A stretch of DNA of 64,000 nt from NCBI GenBank assembly GCA_008638375.1, contig CM018037.1, positions 33,279,076 to 33,343,075 of the forward strand, written 5' to 3'. The number at the start of each line of letters is the position of its first letter. Position 1 is the first letter of the stretch. This document shows positions 22,816-34,100 of this stretch, piece after piece. The DNA is from Nyssa sinensis (taxonomy: Eukaryota > Streptophyta > Magnoliopsida > Cornales > Nyssaceae). The position numbers and the translations under genes were made by a program. A model generated the notes under the pieces. The model was not told where the DNA came from. It was given only the letters and a program-made list of their open reading frames with translations, and did not search any database.

Positions 22816-25800
22816 TCAAGCCCTATGGGCTCGAGTAACAACCACAATCAACAGGACCATGATGGAGAGCAGGAATGAAGTTCTCAGCTTTCCCTCAAAG
22901 GGATCTGTGTCTTCTCCTGTTGTTTTCTCACTGTCTGGAGATTGAAACAACTCATTTACTAGCTTTGTAATTTTATCAATTAGTTCCATCATTTTTGCTT
23001 TGGTGTTGTCCAAAATCCTGCTGAGTATGCTTGTTGCTGCGTTCAAGTCATCAGAACTCCCATCTGAGCTCCCATGGACACTGTTGTCGGCTGCAAATAT
23101 GAAAATAGGGAAAAAAAAAAAATCATTTGACTAGATAAGAATACATATTAAGTATAGTGATTTGTGATTTTCAAATATGAACTGGTAAATAAAACATAGT
23201 GTGTTACATTTCCACTCCACTACACATATTCAGCTTCATACATGATTCAACACACATTGTACTTTGAAGATACTAACCTTAGATAAACAGATGCATATTC
23301 ATGATTCAACAATGCAGAATTTGGGTCAAGTTGACCACATTCTGGCTGTCATGGCCAAATATGAGTTAAAGATCAATTATTTTGGATGATGGGAGTTGTA
23401 ATTCAGTGCATACTTGTTCGAAGGGGTTAACAATTCTATAATTCAATTGTTTTCTACTTCATAGTTGCTAAAGTAGCATTTTCATTTTCATCGTTTTTGT
23501 TTTACTCTTTCGTCTTTGCATTTCCTATAATAAAAAATGATGAAAATTTTGAAAACAGGTACCACCAAGCATTAGCTTGAATGGTTCTTCCTCCACCTCC
23601 CAAAGAGGAGGTTGAGAGTTCAAGTTCCAAATGGGACAAAGTGTGTGGTGTGTCTACTTATATATACATAGACATTTATCTATTTATATAAATATTTGAA
23701 AACAGGTAGGTTTTGAATCATTATCATTTTCTAACTTCTTTAGTAGTTTTTTGAAAACATACCATTTTCAGAAATATTTTTCGGGTACAATTTTCCAATC
23801 GAGTTTTTCATATTGTTATCATTTATCCCATAACAATTCAGGCCCTAAATGTTATTGATCCAAAAAAAAAAGGCCCTAAATGCCTTTGCCACATGCAGCT
23901 TTCTCAATTTGTATTTTCCCTTCACCCATTCAATGTTGGTTACTGCAAATAAATTTTCACTCTCTCTTGGATTAACTGTTTCTGCCCATCAAAGATTTCT
24001 ACACGTTTCATACAAAAATATGATACTGCATTTACGATAGCGATGAGGCTGGATACACCTATTACGGATTTTGGTGGTCAATGAACCTCTTCATTCTGGG
24101 TAATGTTGGAAACTACTTGTATATATATTTTTGGAGAAAACTAACACACTGAGCAATAAGATAAATAATGAAAATGGTTGTTATGTTATAATAAAAACCC
24201 TTAGAAGTTTTAATTCTAAGCAGAAAATGATTTCCGTGAGCACCAAACTGGGCCTTAATTTCTCTTTTCTTGAAGTGAATAAATTTCATTATCATTTCCC
24301 ATTAAGTACTTAAATGGATTAGGTTCAACTCCCACCACAAGGGCCACCCACTTATCAAATAAAAAGTACTTAAACAGTCGTATAACAGAATATTAGAAAT
24401 CAAAATTTTCAATTAGTCAGTCATCACCACAAAGCATCAATGTTAGGGTAATTAACATATAAGCAAACATTTTGACAAATAATTATGAAATTGATATCAT
24501 TTTCTTAAGGAGCTGAATGTATTTACTTCGAGAGATCACTAATAATATCTACTTGACTTTATACAAACCTTCATGCAGTGACTCTCTGAGCTCCCGTACC
24601 ACCTCATTGTTAAGAACAGCATCCCAAACAGCTTTGTCAGATGATAATGACATGACCATCCTCTGTAGAAACAAAAAATCATCAATTATGAAATATAGAT
24701 TTAAAGCAATATAGATGAAAGCTGAAGCTCAAACATTCAATAAGATTTATACGAGTCGATATTAAGCACCTGAACGGAAGGCTCGGTCTGCAATAGATGA
24801 AAAGCGTCATAAACTCTGTCAGACCCTTGAGGTTCCAACATTCTTGGGTTATGCATCTGCAAATAAGGCTCAATCCAATCTATCTCTGACCCAACTGAGG
24901 GAACTGTGTGCGCCAAACCAGTTGGACTTGTGATCTGACCTGATGCTACTTCCTCGTCTGAATTATAAGCAAGTCTATCCTTGATGAATTGTGGAAAGGA
25001 GGGTGGGTCAAGTACCCTTCAAGAACAAAACGAATTCTCAGTTAACAGGCCTTATTGATATGATTGTGGAAGCCGGGACAAATTGGAAAATGCAACAATG
25101 TAAGAAATGATGCTAAAAAAAAAAAGGCAAAAAAAAAAAAAAAGAAAAAAGACAAGATAATGTATGGTTTAACTGAAAGAATAACCTTAAATAAAGAATA
25201 ATGATGAGACAGGATTTATGTAGCCGACCCCAAAATATTGGGATAAGGCTTTGTTGAGTTTTTTTTTTTTTTTTTTTTATAGGTAATTGAGCTATATTTA
25301 ATTAACAATCTGCAGGAAAAATCCACTACTTGGAAAACATTCATCATCAACTAGCTATCATTTACTTCATAGTATTTAAGTATTTATACAACAAACTTTT
25401 AGAAATGAATTCCAGATAAGAAAAAGAAGATATCCAGATATCTTATTATATGTCTGAACAAGACTGCAAAAACTTGTGTTGGCTTGATATCTTCTAAGTT
25501 TAGAACAAGTGAGTCAACTTGTACATCAATCAAGTTATAGAACTCCTAGATTGCCAAGTCAATGGTTAATTTGGCAATTGGCAAGCCATGGTAACATTGT
25601 GCATTGGAAAATATCTTACCTAAACTGTATCCAATTTTAATAAATCCCTTAAGCAATGACCCCTCAAAAAGGGTAAGGGATCAAAGCACCAGCTCATAGT
25701 CTAAGTGGAAAGAGGGAAAAAAAAAAAAAAAAAAGAAGAAGAGAAAGAACCACAAAAAAAGGAGTGAGAGAGAGAGAGAGGAGGAAGAAGACTATTTCTA

Positions 25801-27736
25801 GATTTGAAACTCACTCCAAGAATGTGTATAAAACTCTCTGCAAAGATTCCAGGTTGTCTTTTTACAAGGAATAAAAAAGGAAGAAAAAATAAACAGGTTA
25901 CAATAAACCATAATCACTACTGCTAATTATTTAAGTTATGATTTGATTTAAGATATATTATTTAGTTACAATTTCCATTCTAGATATATTTCTTACAAAT
26001 TATCGTTAAATACATTTTACTATGCTATGTAAAAGGTAACAACAGGATGGACACAAAGGTCAACATTTAAAACCATCATGCATGGTTCTTTTGAACTAGA
26101 ATTGCATATTTCAGAACTTTGATTATAAACTATTGGGATTTTCTGATTTGCCTGCAGCACCCTGGAAAGTTCTAACGTGGGTTCGTTGAGTTTCATGTTA
26201 TGTCATAATCAAAATTCATCACAGATCCAATCATTGAAATGAACAACTACATATATAGAGTTTGCTTTGTTACAGACCATTTAGTGTCTTATCTGATTGT
26301 TCTCATTTCTGCAAAAGAAATACACAAACTTCTTATTTCATTTATCAATTAAGAAATTAGTGTAGAAAGTGACATCAATTAAATTTAAGTTGAAAATTTA
26401 TCCCTTTCGTTAACAGCTAAATAGGAGCCATAGATTTGTCCAGATATTTGACCCCTTCATTATCAACATCGCCATCACTGTCAACATCCCTATAATGATT
26501 TTATAAATTAATGATTAAGATTAAAATTTGAAACCATTATGGTTAGATTTTCTGTCCTGGGAATTTTAGTATTTTTTTAAGGTTAGAATTTTAGTTGTAA
26601 CGGTAATCCGAGGCATGCGTCGTATTCAATCACCAATGCCTACAAGAATAATAACAAAATTAAATCTGAATGAACCTCAAAGGCATTAACATTGCACTCA
26701 TAACCATTATCATCATCATTTCCATAGTAATAATTACAGTAGAAGCAAATTAAAGCTAAGTGTGGAACTTATGCCACCCATCATGCCTATCCCCTCTCTT
26801 TGCCCAAATTAATTTTTTTTTTTCCAGGGATATCCTTTGGCCAACTTGCGCGCATCACACTAAAATACCCTCCCTGCCATCCACGCCGGGACTAGGGAAT
26901 TCACCAAGGACTTTATCCTCTCCCGGCCTGACCCTAAAGGAATTTCCACTCCATGGGAATTGAACCCACAACTTGTGCTCGCAGGGCACTTCGCAGCTCG
27001 CTCCTCCACAGAGCTACCCCGTGGTTAATTAAATTTATTTTACATTCACACTTTGCTCAGTTCTACACCCTTCAAACAATTTAAACAAGAAATCTATAAA
27101 TAAAATTAAAAGAAAAAGAGATTCTACATCCCATGAACCCTTCATTGCCACAATCAATAATATAAATGAGAATTAAATAAAATACAACATAAACTTCCCA
27201 CAAATAGGTGAAGAAAAATACAAATAATTGGGGAAGAAAAATAACAAAGGGCAATCACAGAATAGATAAAACAAAGATTCAAGCACTTACTGTTGAAGAG
27301 CAGAGACAGCATGTTGAACTTCGTCCCTAGATGGAACAGTCCCAAAAACAAAATCATCGTGAAACCCGTGTGCCCTTTCATCTTCACTTATTACATCAAC
27401 GCATTCCCACTCAAACTCGTCACTGTAAGTAGGAGATGAACAAGAAGGCCAAGTGGGTCCAGTAGAAGTGGCTGATATCGGAAGGTTGAATGAAGAAAAA
27501 GGCGATGAAGTATTTGAAGAGGAGAGGGAGAGGGTACTGGATGTGGTGGGCTTGTAGGTGGGTCTAGTAGAAGTAGCGGCGGTGCTGGCGGTGGAATGAG
27601 AAAAGGGTTCTTGGGCTGCTCCACCGACGCCTGCCCTAACAACCCTATGAACCGTCCGTAACATCCCTTCTCTTCCACCACCACCTCCGCCTCCACCCAT
27701 TCTTTGGTTACCCCCAATTCCAAATGACCTCCTCAT
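22816..27736 (-). CDS. Conserved plant protein of unknown function, tail-anchored (four exons)
   Basis: On the minus strand the exons are 27736-27291 (ATG), 25016-24770, 24662-24569 and 23090-22816 (stop), giving 353 residues. All junctions have GT donors and AG acceptors, and phases agree. The first exon has a Gly-rich stretch (after MRRSFGIGGNQRM), a Ser/Thr-rich low-complexity part, then DEFEWECVDV and VFGTVPSRDEVQHAVSALQQ. Exon 2 begins VLDPPSFPQFIKDR and includes VGSEIDWIEPYL and DRVYDAFHLLQ. Exon 3 holds SLSSDKAVWDAVLNNEVVREL. The last exon ends DPFEGKLRTSFLLSIMVLLIVVVTRAHRA, a single hydrophobic segment with a short basic tail, as in tail-anchored proteins. The conserved core matches a plant family I recall only as uncharacterised, possibly the Arabidopsis At5g61490 group. 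I assign no function. Confidence 0.85.
23562..23694 (+). mobile_element. SINE insertion with 14-bp target duplication
   Basis: TTTGAAAACAGGTA is repeated exactly at 23548-23561 and 23695-23708. The 133-base insert has an A-box-like TTAGCTTGAATGG segment, a CTCCTTTGG-flanking hairpin region (CCTCCCAAAGAGGAGG), a B-box-like GAGTTCAAGTTCC, a GTGTGTGG segment and an AT-rich tail. This is the layout of a tRNA-derived SINE. It lies in the last intron of the minus-strand gene. Confidence 0.8.
24315..24363 (+). mobile_element. 5'-truncated SINE fragment with 11-bp target duplication
   Basis: AAGTACTTAAA is repeated exactly at 24304-24314 and 24364-24374. The 49-base insert holds a B-box-like GGTTCAACTCCCACC, then AAGGGCCACCCACTTATC and a short A-rich tail, matching the 3' half of the insert at 12158. 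It is inside the last intron of the minus-strand gene. Confidence 0.7.
25217..25282 (+). mobile_element. SINE 3' end resembling the Au family
   Basis: TGTAGCCGACCCCAAAATAT followed by TGGGATAAGGCTTTGTTGAG resembles the widespread 3' end of plant Au-type SINEs (from memory), then poly-T. Only the 3' part is visible. It lies in the first intron of the minus-strand gene. Confidence 0.45.
26813..27023 (-). mobile_element. tRNA-derived SINE, near full length, minus strand
   Basis: Read on the minus strand it begins CCACGGGGTAGCTCTGTGG (A-box-like), continues with a Gly/Cys-tRNA-like region, then GTGGGTTCAATTCCCATGG (B-box-like), a longer unrelated body, and an A-rich tail (poly-T at 26813-26823). 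It is a different SINE family from the 23562 copy. A target duplication is not clear because both flanks are AATTAA-rich. It lies in the first intron of the minus-strand gene. Confidence 0.65.
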
Positions 27737-28190
27737 TATGTTCTCTCTCTATCTCCCACCCCCCTCGTATATTGTACGCAGATTCTGTTGATTTTTCGAG
27801 GAATTAACCTGTGGATAGGATGGAAGTTGTAGCGTAGTGTCCTTCTCGCCTCTCTGTAACTTCAAAATTTCACGGGGCCCACCCATTTGCTATATTTGCC
27901 ATTTAAGGCAAATTACATACAAAATCTATCCTCGTACCAGTGTCATTCCGTTGGTTTCATGTATGTTCTTGTTTTCTTGAAAAATACAAAAATTATAATA
28001 ATTATTAAAAAACTCATATATTAAGAAAATAAATAATATTAAAATGCTCAAACATCAATGTGGACACCCAAATACTCATATTAATGAGTTTCACTTTACG
28101 TGAATGTTTAAATACTAAGATTCGGGTCATTAATTATTATTCTAAAAGTAATTATCGTTATAAAAATTTATTTATACTAATTATTAAAAA
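27737..28190. other. Upstream region of the minus-strand gene
   Basis: It contains a CT-rich tract just before the ATG (27743-27765), consistent with a plant 5' leader, and a less AT-rich patch to about 27900. I see no clear TATA box. From 27900 onward the text becomes AT-rich and featureless. Confidence 0.4.
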
Positions 28191-28195
28191 TTTAA

Positions 28196-28494
28196 TAAAT
28201 TACATTAATCTCCTCTGAAACTTATAAAAATTTTAAATTTATTTTTATATAAAATAAAAATATATTATTTACCTTAATTTTTTTTAAAATAATAAACAAA
28301 ATCTTTTAAAAAAATTAGAATAAATTAGGTCAAAATTAAAAAAATATATAAAAATAAATAAATAAAATAGACATTTTCGTCATTTTGAAAGAAAAAAATC
28401 TGGTAGGAAAAAGATATCTGTATATTATTTTATAAAATGAAAGGAGATCGGTATAATTTCATAAACTTTAAGAATGAATAATGTAATTTACTCA
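28196..28494. repeat. Dispersed AT-rich repeat family, copy C
   Basis: The left end AATAAATTACATTAATCTCC and right end AATGTAATTTACTCAT are inverted relative to each other. The interior carries TTTTTATATAAAATAAAA, GTCATTTTGAAAG and GATATCTGTATATTA, as in copies D and E. Confidence 0.5.
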
Positions 28495-28606
28495 TAAAAA
28501 TTTTAACACGCTAACTTATTTGATAAGTTATGAAGAGGCTTGGATATTATTTCCAAACCCATGTCTAATTTATTGACTTGTGTGTTGGGTAAGATTTTGT
28601 TCGGAT

Positions 28607-28779
28607 TAGAGTTGTCAATGAAACGGATCGCAATATGATCCAATCCGAGATTCGATCCGTTAAGTCCGGATATGGTTTTAGAAATAATGATATGTGACCC
28701 GATCCGATCCGAATCTGATTATCCCAAATATAAACAGACCGGATATGGTATAGGTTGATCCGATTCGTTTACGGCCCTA
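28607..28779. mobile_element. Small hAT-like MITE (173 bp)
   Basis: The ends are imperfect inverted repeats: TAGAGTTGTCAATGAAACGG on the left against TAGGGCCGTAAACGAATCGG on the right (read inward), both followed by ATC. The 8-base flanks GTTCGGAT (28599-28606) and ATTCGAAT (28780-28787) agree at six positions, suggesting an aged 8-base target duplication. The body is built from GATCCGA-type motifs in both orientations. No coding capacity. Confidence 0.65.
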
Positions 28780-28789
28780 ATTCGAATCA

Positions 28790-30990
28790 CTTATTCAAAA
28801 TGTAAAATTTGTGTTTTTACTCATCTCCGTTGCATGTATTAAGAAACTCATTTTTGTACATAATGACAAATTATGTTTTCTGCTTTATTTAAAGATTTTT
28901 ACAATTTATCCTTGTCATAATTTTAAGATACTTAGAATTGAACTTTCAATTTAGTTGCATACCTTGCCCTTCTTATACAACAGAGTATTGTCGGTTTTTT
29001 TATAGGATTTCTTGTGAAGTAAAATTTGGGATTATGATAATAATAGAATAAGTATGAAAATAGTAGCTTTTTTATTGAAATTTCTAAGAGACATATATGT
29101 AGGTATGGTCAAACTAATAGATATGTTCGTTCTCTACTGAACCTTATGACATTTTGGGTTCAATGCCAATACTATAAATGCTTAGTTTAGAAGACAGAAC
29201 TTAATGTTAAACTAACCTATACGTCTGTCATTCAAACATTTAAACTTATGACTTAATTGATTTCGATTCAAAAGTAAAGAATATATGTGACTTTGATGTC
29301 CACATTTCCTAATGTTAAGGGCTACATCATTTTTGGGTTTATTAATAACTTAGTGTTTATTTGGATGAGTTGGAAAAAAAAAATGTGATTTGAATTAAGT
29401 TGCAGTTTGAATAAGTAGTTATGAAAAAGTGATATTTTAGTTAAGTTATTTAGCATTTGGATAAATATATTTGATAAGTGCTTAAATAATATTGTAATAT
29501 TTGAATCAATTATTAATAAGTGTCACTAGTTTACTTTTTAAAAAAGTTATATTGATATTACTTTTTAAAAACATCTGTCTTAGATTAAATACGCATTTAT
29601 TAAGTGTGTCAATAAATTGAACCAAACATTTAACAAATTATAAAAAAATCATTTTAAACTTGAAAAAGTCTTTAAGCGTAATTTATAAGTTGAAGCAAAC
29701 ATAACCCTAATGTGTATATATATATATATACACACATACACATATAAACTTTTCATATTTTTCAAAATTTTTAAGAAATCATTTTCTCTAGCACTGAGAA
29801 AGATTTATATGAAAGACAAATTAAGCGGTGCAAAGTAAAGTCTACCTGTTTCTTTGCGCAGAGAAAGTCCAAATGGGCTTTACTTTGTTGTCACCGCGCA
29901 AGATACCTTCATTGTTCTCTTCCTATTTTTGTTTGTTTGGTTGTCAAATCTCTATTTTTTATGCCCGCATACACTTTAGATCATTACACCCTTGGGGACA
30001 TGTGTAATTACATCCCTATCATTTAATTTTTGAGATCGTAGTCATTATATAACCTTTGGAATCATGATGATTTAGTTCTTTCGTCATATTTATTTTATGA
30101 AAACGTTTTAATTTTGAAAATGTCCCAGTATACTGGTAATGCATTCAAATTTGAAAATTTTAGATTTTCAACTTGCAAGATAAATTCAGTTGAATCTTGG
30201 TTTAAATTAATCATAAATAGCATGATGAAATTACTTAAAAATTTAAAACATGTCTCATTGTATATGATTATTTTATTTACGTGCTACTTTTATTAATTAC
30301 AAATATAATATTCTAAAAATTAGATCAATACTCCAATACTCATTTATAAATAAGACCATAAACAAGTTAAGGTTCGATTAAGAGTTTGTTCGAAATTGAT
30401 TATATTTTGAGATCCGTTAATTTATTAAACTTCACTTATCAAGTTAAAAATAATTTAATAATATATAAAAAAAACTAAATTACTTAGTTTCGGTTTTAGG
30501 GCTTTTTCAATTCTAGTTTCATGTAAGATTCAAATGTTTTTGTTAGTGATTAATGTAAAAAACCATAGTATTTTTGTTGAATTTTTTGTAATTTTATATT
30601 TAGAGCCTTTTTAACCCTAGTTTCCTATAAGATTCAAATGTTTTTGTTAGCAATTAATGTAAAAAAAAATAGTATGAAAAGAACTTTATACGATTACTTG
30701 GGCTGGGGGCCCAATTTGCGTGCACCAATAAAATCGCAAAGATTGGAGGTTTTTTTTTGTATTATTGAGTTTTTAAAGTTGAGTTTATATTTCGGACCTC
30801 AAACTCATCTCCCCCGGGTCAGATCCGACGCAGGTAAAACGGCGCGTTCCGAAGGTCTCAATCGGCAGAAATCGTTGTTTGAAACTTTGTTTGGGTTTTG
30901 TAGTATAACTTCTCCTATTAGGGTTTAATGGATTGCCTTCTGTTTTCTTCTAATTCTCGTCTATCATTTCAATAGAGCAACAAAACAGTA
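28790..30990. other. AT-rich intergenic region upstream of RFT1
   Basis: No gene is visible. A compound TA/CA microsatellite lies near 29714-29744. An imperfect 104-base tandem repeat lies at 30525-30670, with AAGATTCAAATGTTTTTGTT at 30525 and 30629. The patch at 30800-30900 is less AT-rich (CTCCCCCGGGTCAGATCC) and may belong to the RFT1 promoter or 5' leader. Confidence 0.5.
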
Positions 30991-30999
30991 ACAGTAGAG

Positions 31000-31077
31000 A
31001 TGCTGAAGGTTTCTGAGCGATCACAAATGGGCGGAGATGGCGATCCCACTACTAATTTTTCGCACACTTTGAAGTAG
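31000..31077 (+). pseudogene. Defective upstream duplicate of RFT1 coding exon 1
   Basis: This segment repeats the first coding exon of RFT1 at a 136-base offset, including the ATG and the sequence around it. It reads M-KVSE-SQM-GDGD-TTNFS, as the functional copy does, but ends at an in-frame TAG (31075-31077) where the real exon has TAC for tyrosine. The donor G|GTTAGT and about 60 bases of flank are duplicated too. If the leader starts upstream, this would act as a 25-codon upstream ORF. Otherwise it is a dead alternative first exon. Confidence 0.85.
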
Positions 31078-31135
31078 TTTTTGGGTTAGTTATCGTTCAT
31101 GATTTCAATCGATCAACGAAACATTAACATTAGCG

Positions 31136-34100
31136 ATGTCGAAGGTTTCTGAGCAATCACAAATGGTCGGAGATGGCGATTCCACTACTAATTTCTCACG
31201 CACTTTCAAGTACTTACTGGGTTAGTTATTGTTCATGATTTCAAGCAATCAACAACATTTTCTCCATTTCAGTCTCATTATCTACGATTCATTTTGACTA
31301 TTCCTGTCGCTTTTTATCTATATGTGTGTGTTTATACATTAATATTTATCTATGTATATGTTTTCGGGAGAATAGCTACACAATTCTTGTCAAGGGGAAT
31401 CCCATTCATATTCAATTCATGGATCGTCAGGCACCTTACTGAAGAAGACTACGCGGTAACTATTCTTATTCATTTTCTTAACAAAATTTTTGCTACTCAT
31501 TTATTAATTATTTATTGGTTGTACCAATCTATCCAGATAATTACATTAACCTCCCCCGAATCACCTGACAATTACAGGACCTTCCTGTGTTCTCCAAATT
31601 TACACCGACACCCCCCTCTGGCCCCTTTGTTATAGTGATATGTCTAAATTAACCTTGTATATTACATTGACCTCCCCTATCTTTTCTGAGATCATAGGGG
31701 AGGTTAGATATTATATGGGAGGTTAGTTTAATTATCCCCAGGAGTAAGACAATAAATTCAAATTCATGCTTTTCGATAATCACAAAGTGAAGGTCCTAAT
31801 TGTCATATAGTACCGGGGAGGTTAGTGTAATTATCTCATGTTATTTTTATGGGATAATTCAATTAAGCGGATTGACTCTTTGAGAGGGAAAGATTTGTTT
31901 GTTAATATGGGATGTATTGTTGGGCATCTTCTTGAATGGCATTCACATTTTAGAGTTGATCAGGTCTATGTTTGTTTCTGACATATCTGTGAGTTTTTAC
32001 GCAAACCATTGAACCGATGTTATTTTTTTTAAAGTGAGATGATCAATTGGGAGCAATTCTGTATGAAAATGAAGTACCCAAGGTGCAAGTCCTAAATACT
32101 TTAGATTTTCCAAAACCCAAAATGTTGGAAAGAGTATATTGGATACAAATGTAACGTATATTACTATTCCATTAATCTTGAACTGTTTTGTATTCTTGAA
32201 TATGATGGTCGGTAGCTTTGTGATCAATCTGTGATGCATGATCAATATTTTTGCATTTTAGATGTAAGGGTTATAATGTGCCTATACATTATTGCTATTA
32301 TTTTATCATTCCCTCAGACCATATATGTTTCACTCCTTCATCTTAATAAACTTCCTTCTATAAAATTTCATTTTACCTTTGATTGTTTAGATTTTTCTAG
32401 TTGTTTATGTGATTATGTGCTTCCAATTGCACTTTCTTGTTTCTTTCCTTCCTCCAATGCAGCTTTATGCTGTGCAATTTCATCTCTTTGTCACCTGTGT
32501 CTTGTTTCTGAGTCGAGAGGGTTTCCGGCGTGCATGCTTGAGGGCGGACATTAGATGGTAATTCCTCATGCTTATGTTGATGCGATTCCTTGTTTCTCTC
32601 ATAATTACATTGCAGCACTTCCTTTTTTACTTTTCTGTATGCTTGATTGGTTTGCCATTTTGGTATAACTTTCTTCCTAGAAGTAGTCAATTGATTGATT
32701 TTGATGGTGCAGCATTGATAGTTTAAAGCATCCAGTGTAAATCACGGGATTTACAATACCTATTCTGTTCATTATATTTTCAAAAATTGAAATGCCAAAA
32801 TTGATTTTATTGTTATATTTGTGATTGCTTTTATTATTTATTTATGTTGTCGAGGTTGTTATAAGTACTGTTCGAGAGAAGTTAAATATGTGAGAAGTGA
32901 GCACTGTAGTTTAAAGTGAAGGACCTGACTAGTAAAACAACTTTGAATTGTACATACACGAGGTGCACCCCCTTTTGTTTACAATACATTTACTTATCCA
33001 AAAAAGAGAAGAAGAAAAAGTGTAGTTTTGTAAACAACTTAAAAAGTGGATCTCCGTTCTGTATGGTTATTTTATAACTTTTACTTTAGTCAGAATCTGG
33101 TGCATCTGACTCAATAGCGTTTGATTTGGAGGAGATGGACACTTAGTTTTATCTCTCTGCCATGTTTACATGGTTCTCTTAATCTCCGTGTGCTAATTAA
33201 GGAAGCTTTAAGTTTTTTATTTTTAACTTCATATGTTTTTTCATTTCTATTTGATCTCAGAAAGACTTTCATTCTGTTGTTGCAGTGATGGTGCTCCAAC
33301 AGAAGAAAGTGCAGCAAAGATTTTGAAGGTAGCCTGGATGACTCTCCCATTGGGAATAGTGATCACACTCGCAGCGTGTGTGTTTGTCTTTTGGTGGCAA
33401 GCACTAAGTTATTCTAGTCCATATGCAAAAGCTATCTTGGTTAACGGTAATCTGCAATTCCTTCTAAAAACTTTTAAATGTTGTCTTGCGTGGATAATTT
33501 GTGCAATTGAAAGCTTTCTGCCTATAAGCTTCAGTTATGAGAAGCAAACTCACAGCTGAAAGGGGCCTATGTAATTTGGAACTTTAGCTTGCAATGATTA
33601 GTGTACTGAAATTGTTGGTGTGAACATGCGTTTGCAGAAACAGTTGGAGTTGGTGTGCATCAATATCATTATCTGAACATACATCAGAATGATTCATTTT
33701 GCATTCAATGAATGTTATTTTTTATATCATGTTATCCTTATCTCAAAAACTTGATAGATGACAGTTGGTTCATTTCATTTGGCAGGTTTTGCCTGTATAT
33801 TGGAGCTATTGGCAGAACCCTTGTATATTCTTTCTCAGAACTTGCTTCTCCTCAAACTGCGGTTGATGGTTGAAACTGCTGCGACCCTTTTGCGGTGTAT
33901 AACTACCTACATCCTCATTGTCAAGCAAGCTGACATGGTAAAAAGTTAAAGTGGATTATGTTGTGAACCTTTGTTGCTTATAGTAATTATGTCGGAAGTT
34001 GATTCAGGAACATGTGATTATTCAACAACTTGTTGATTTCATTGTTCTCCTTATGTTAGAATTTTGTCAACATTTTTTTTATTATACCTATTTTTTAATG

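Noticed and set aside
27391..27723. Second minus-strand frame overlapping exon 1 of the unknown gene
   Set aside because: Only the other frame continues across the splice junctions into the conserved exons.
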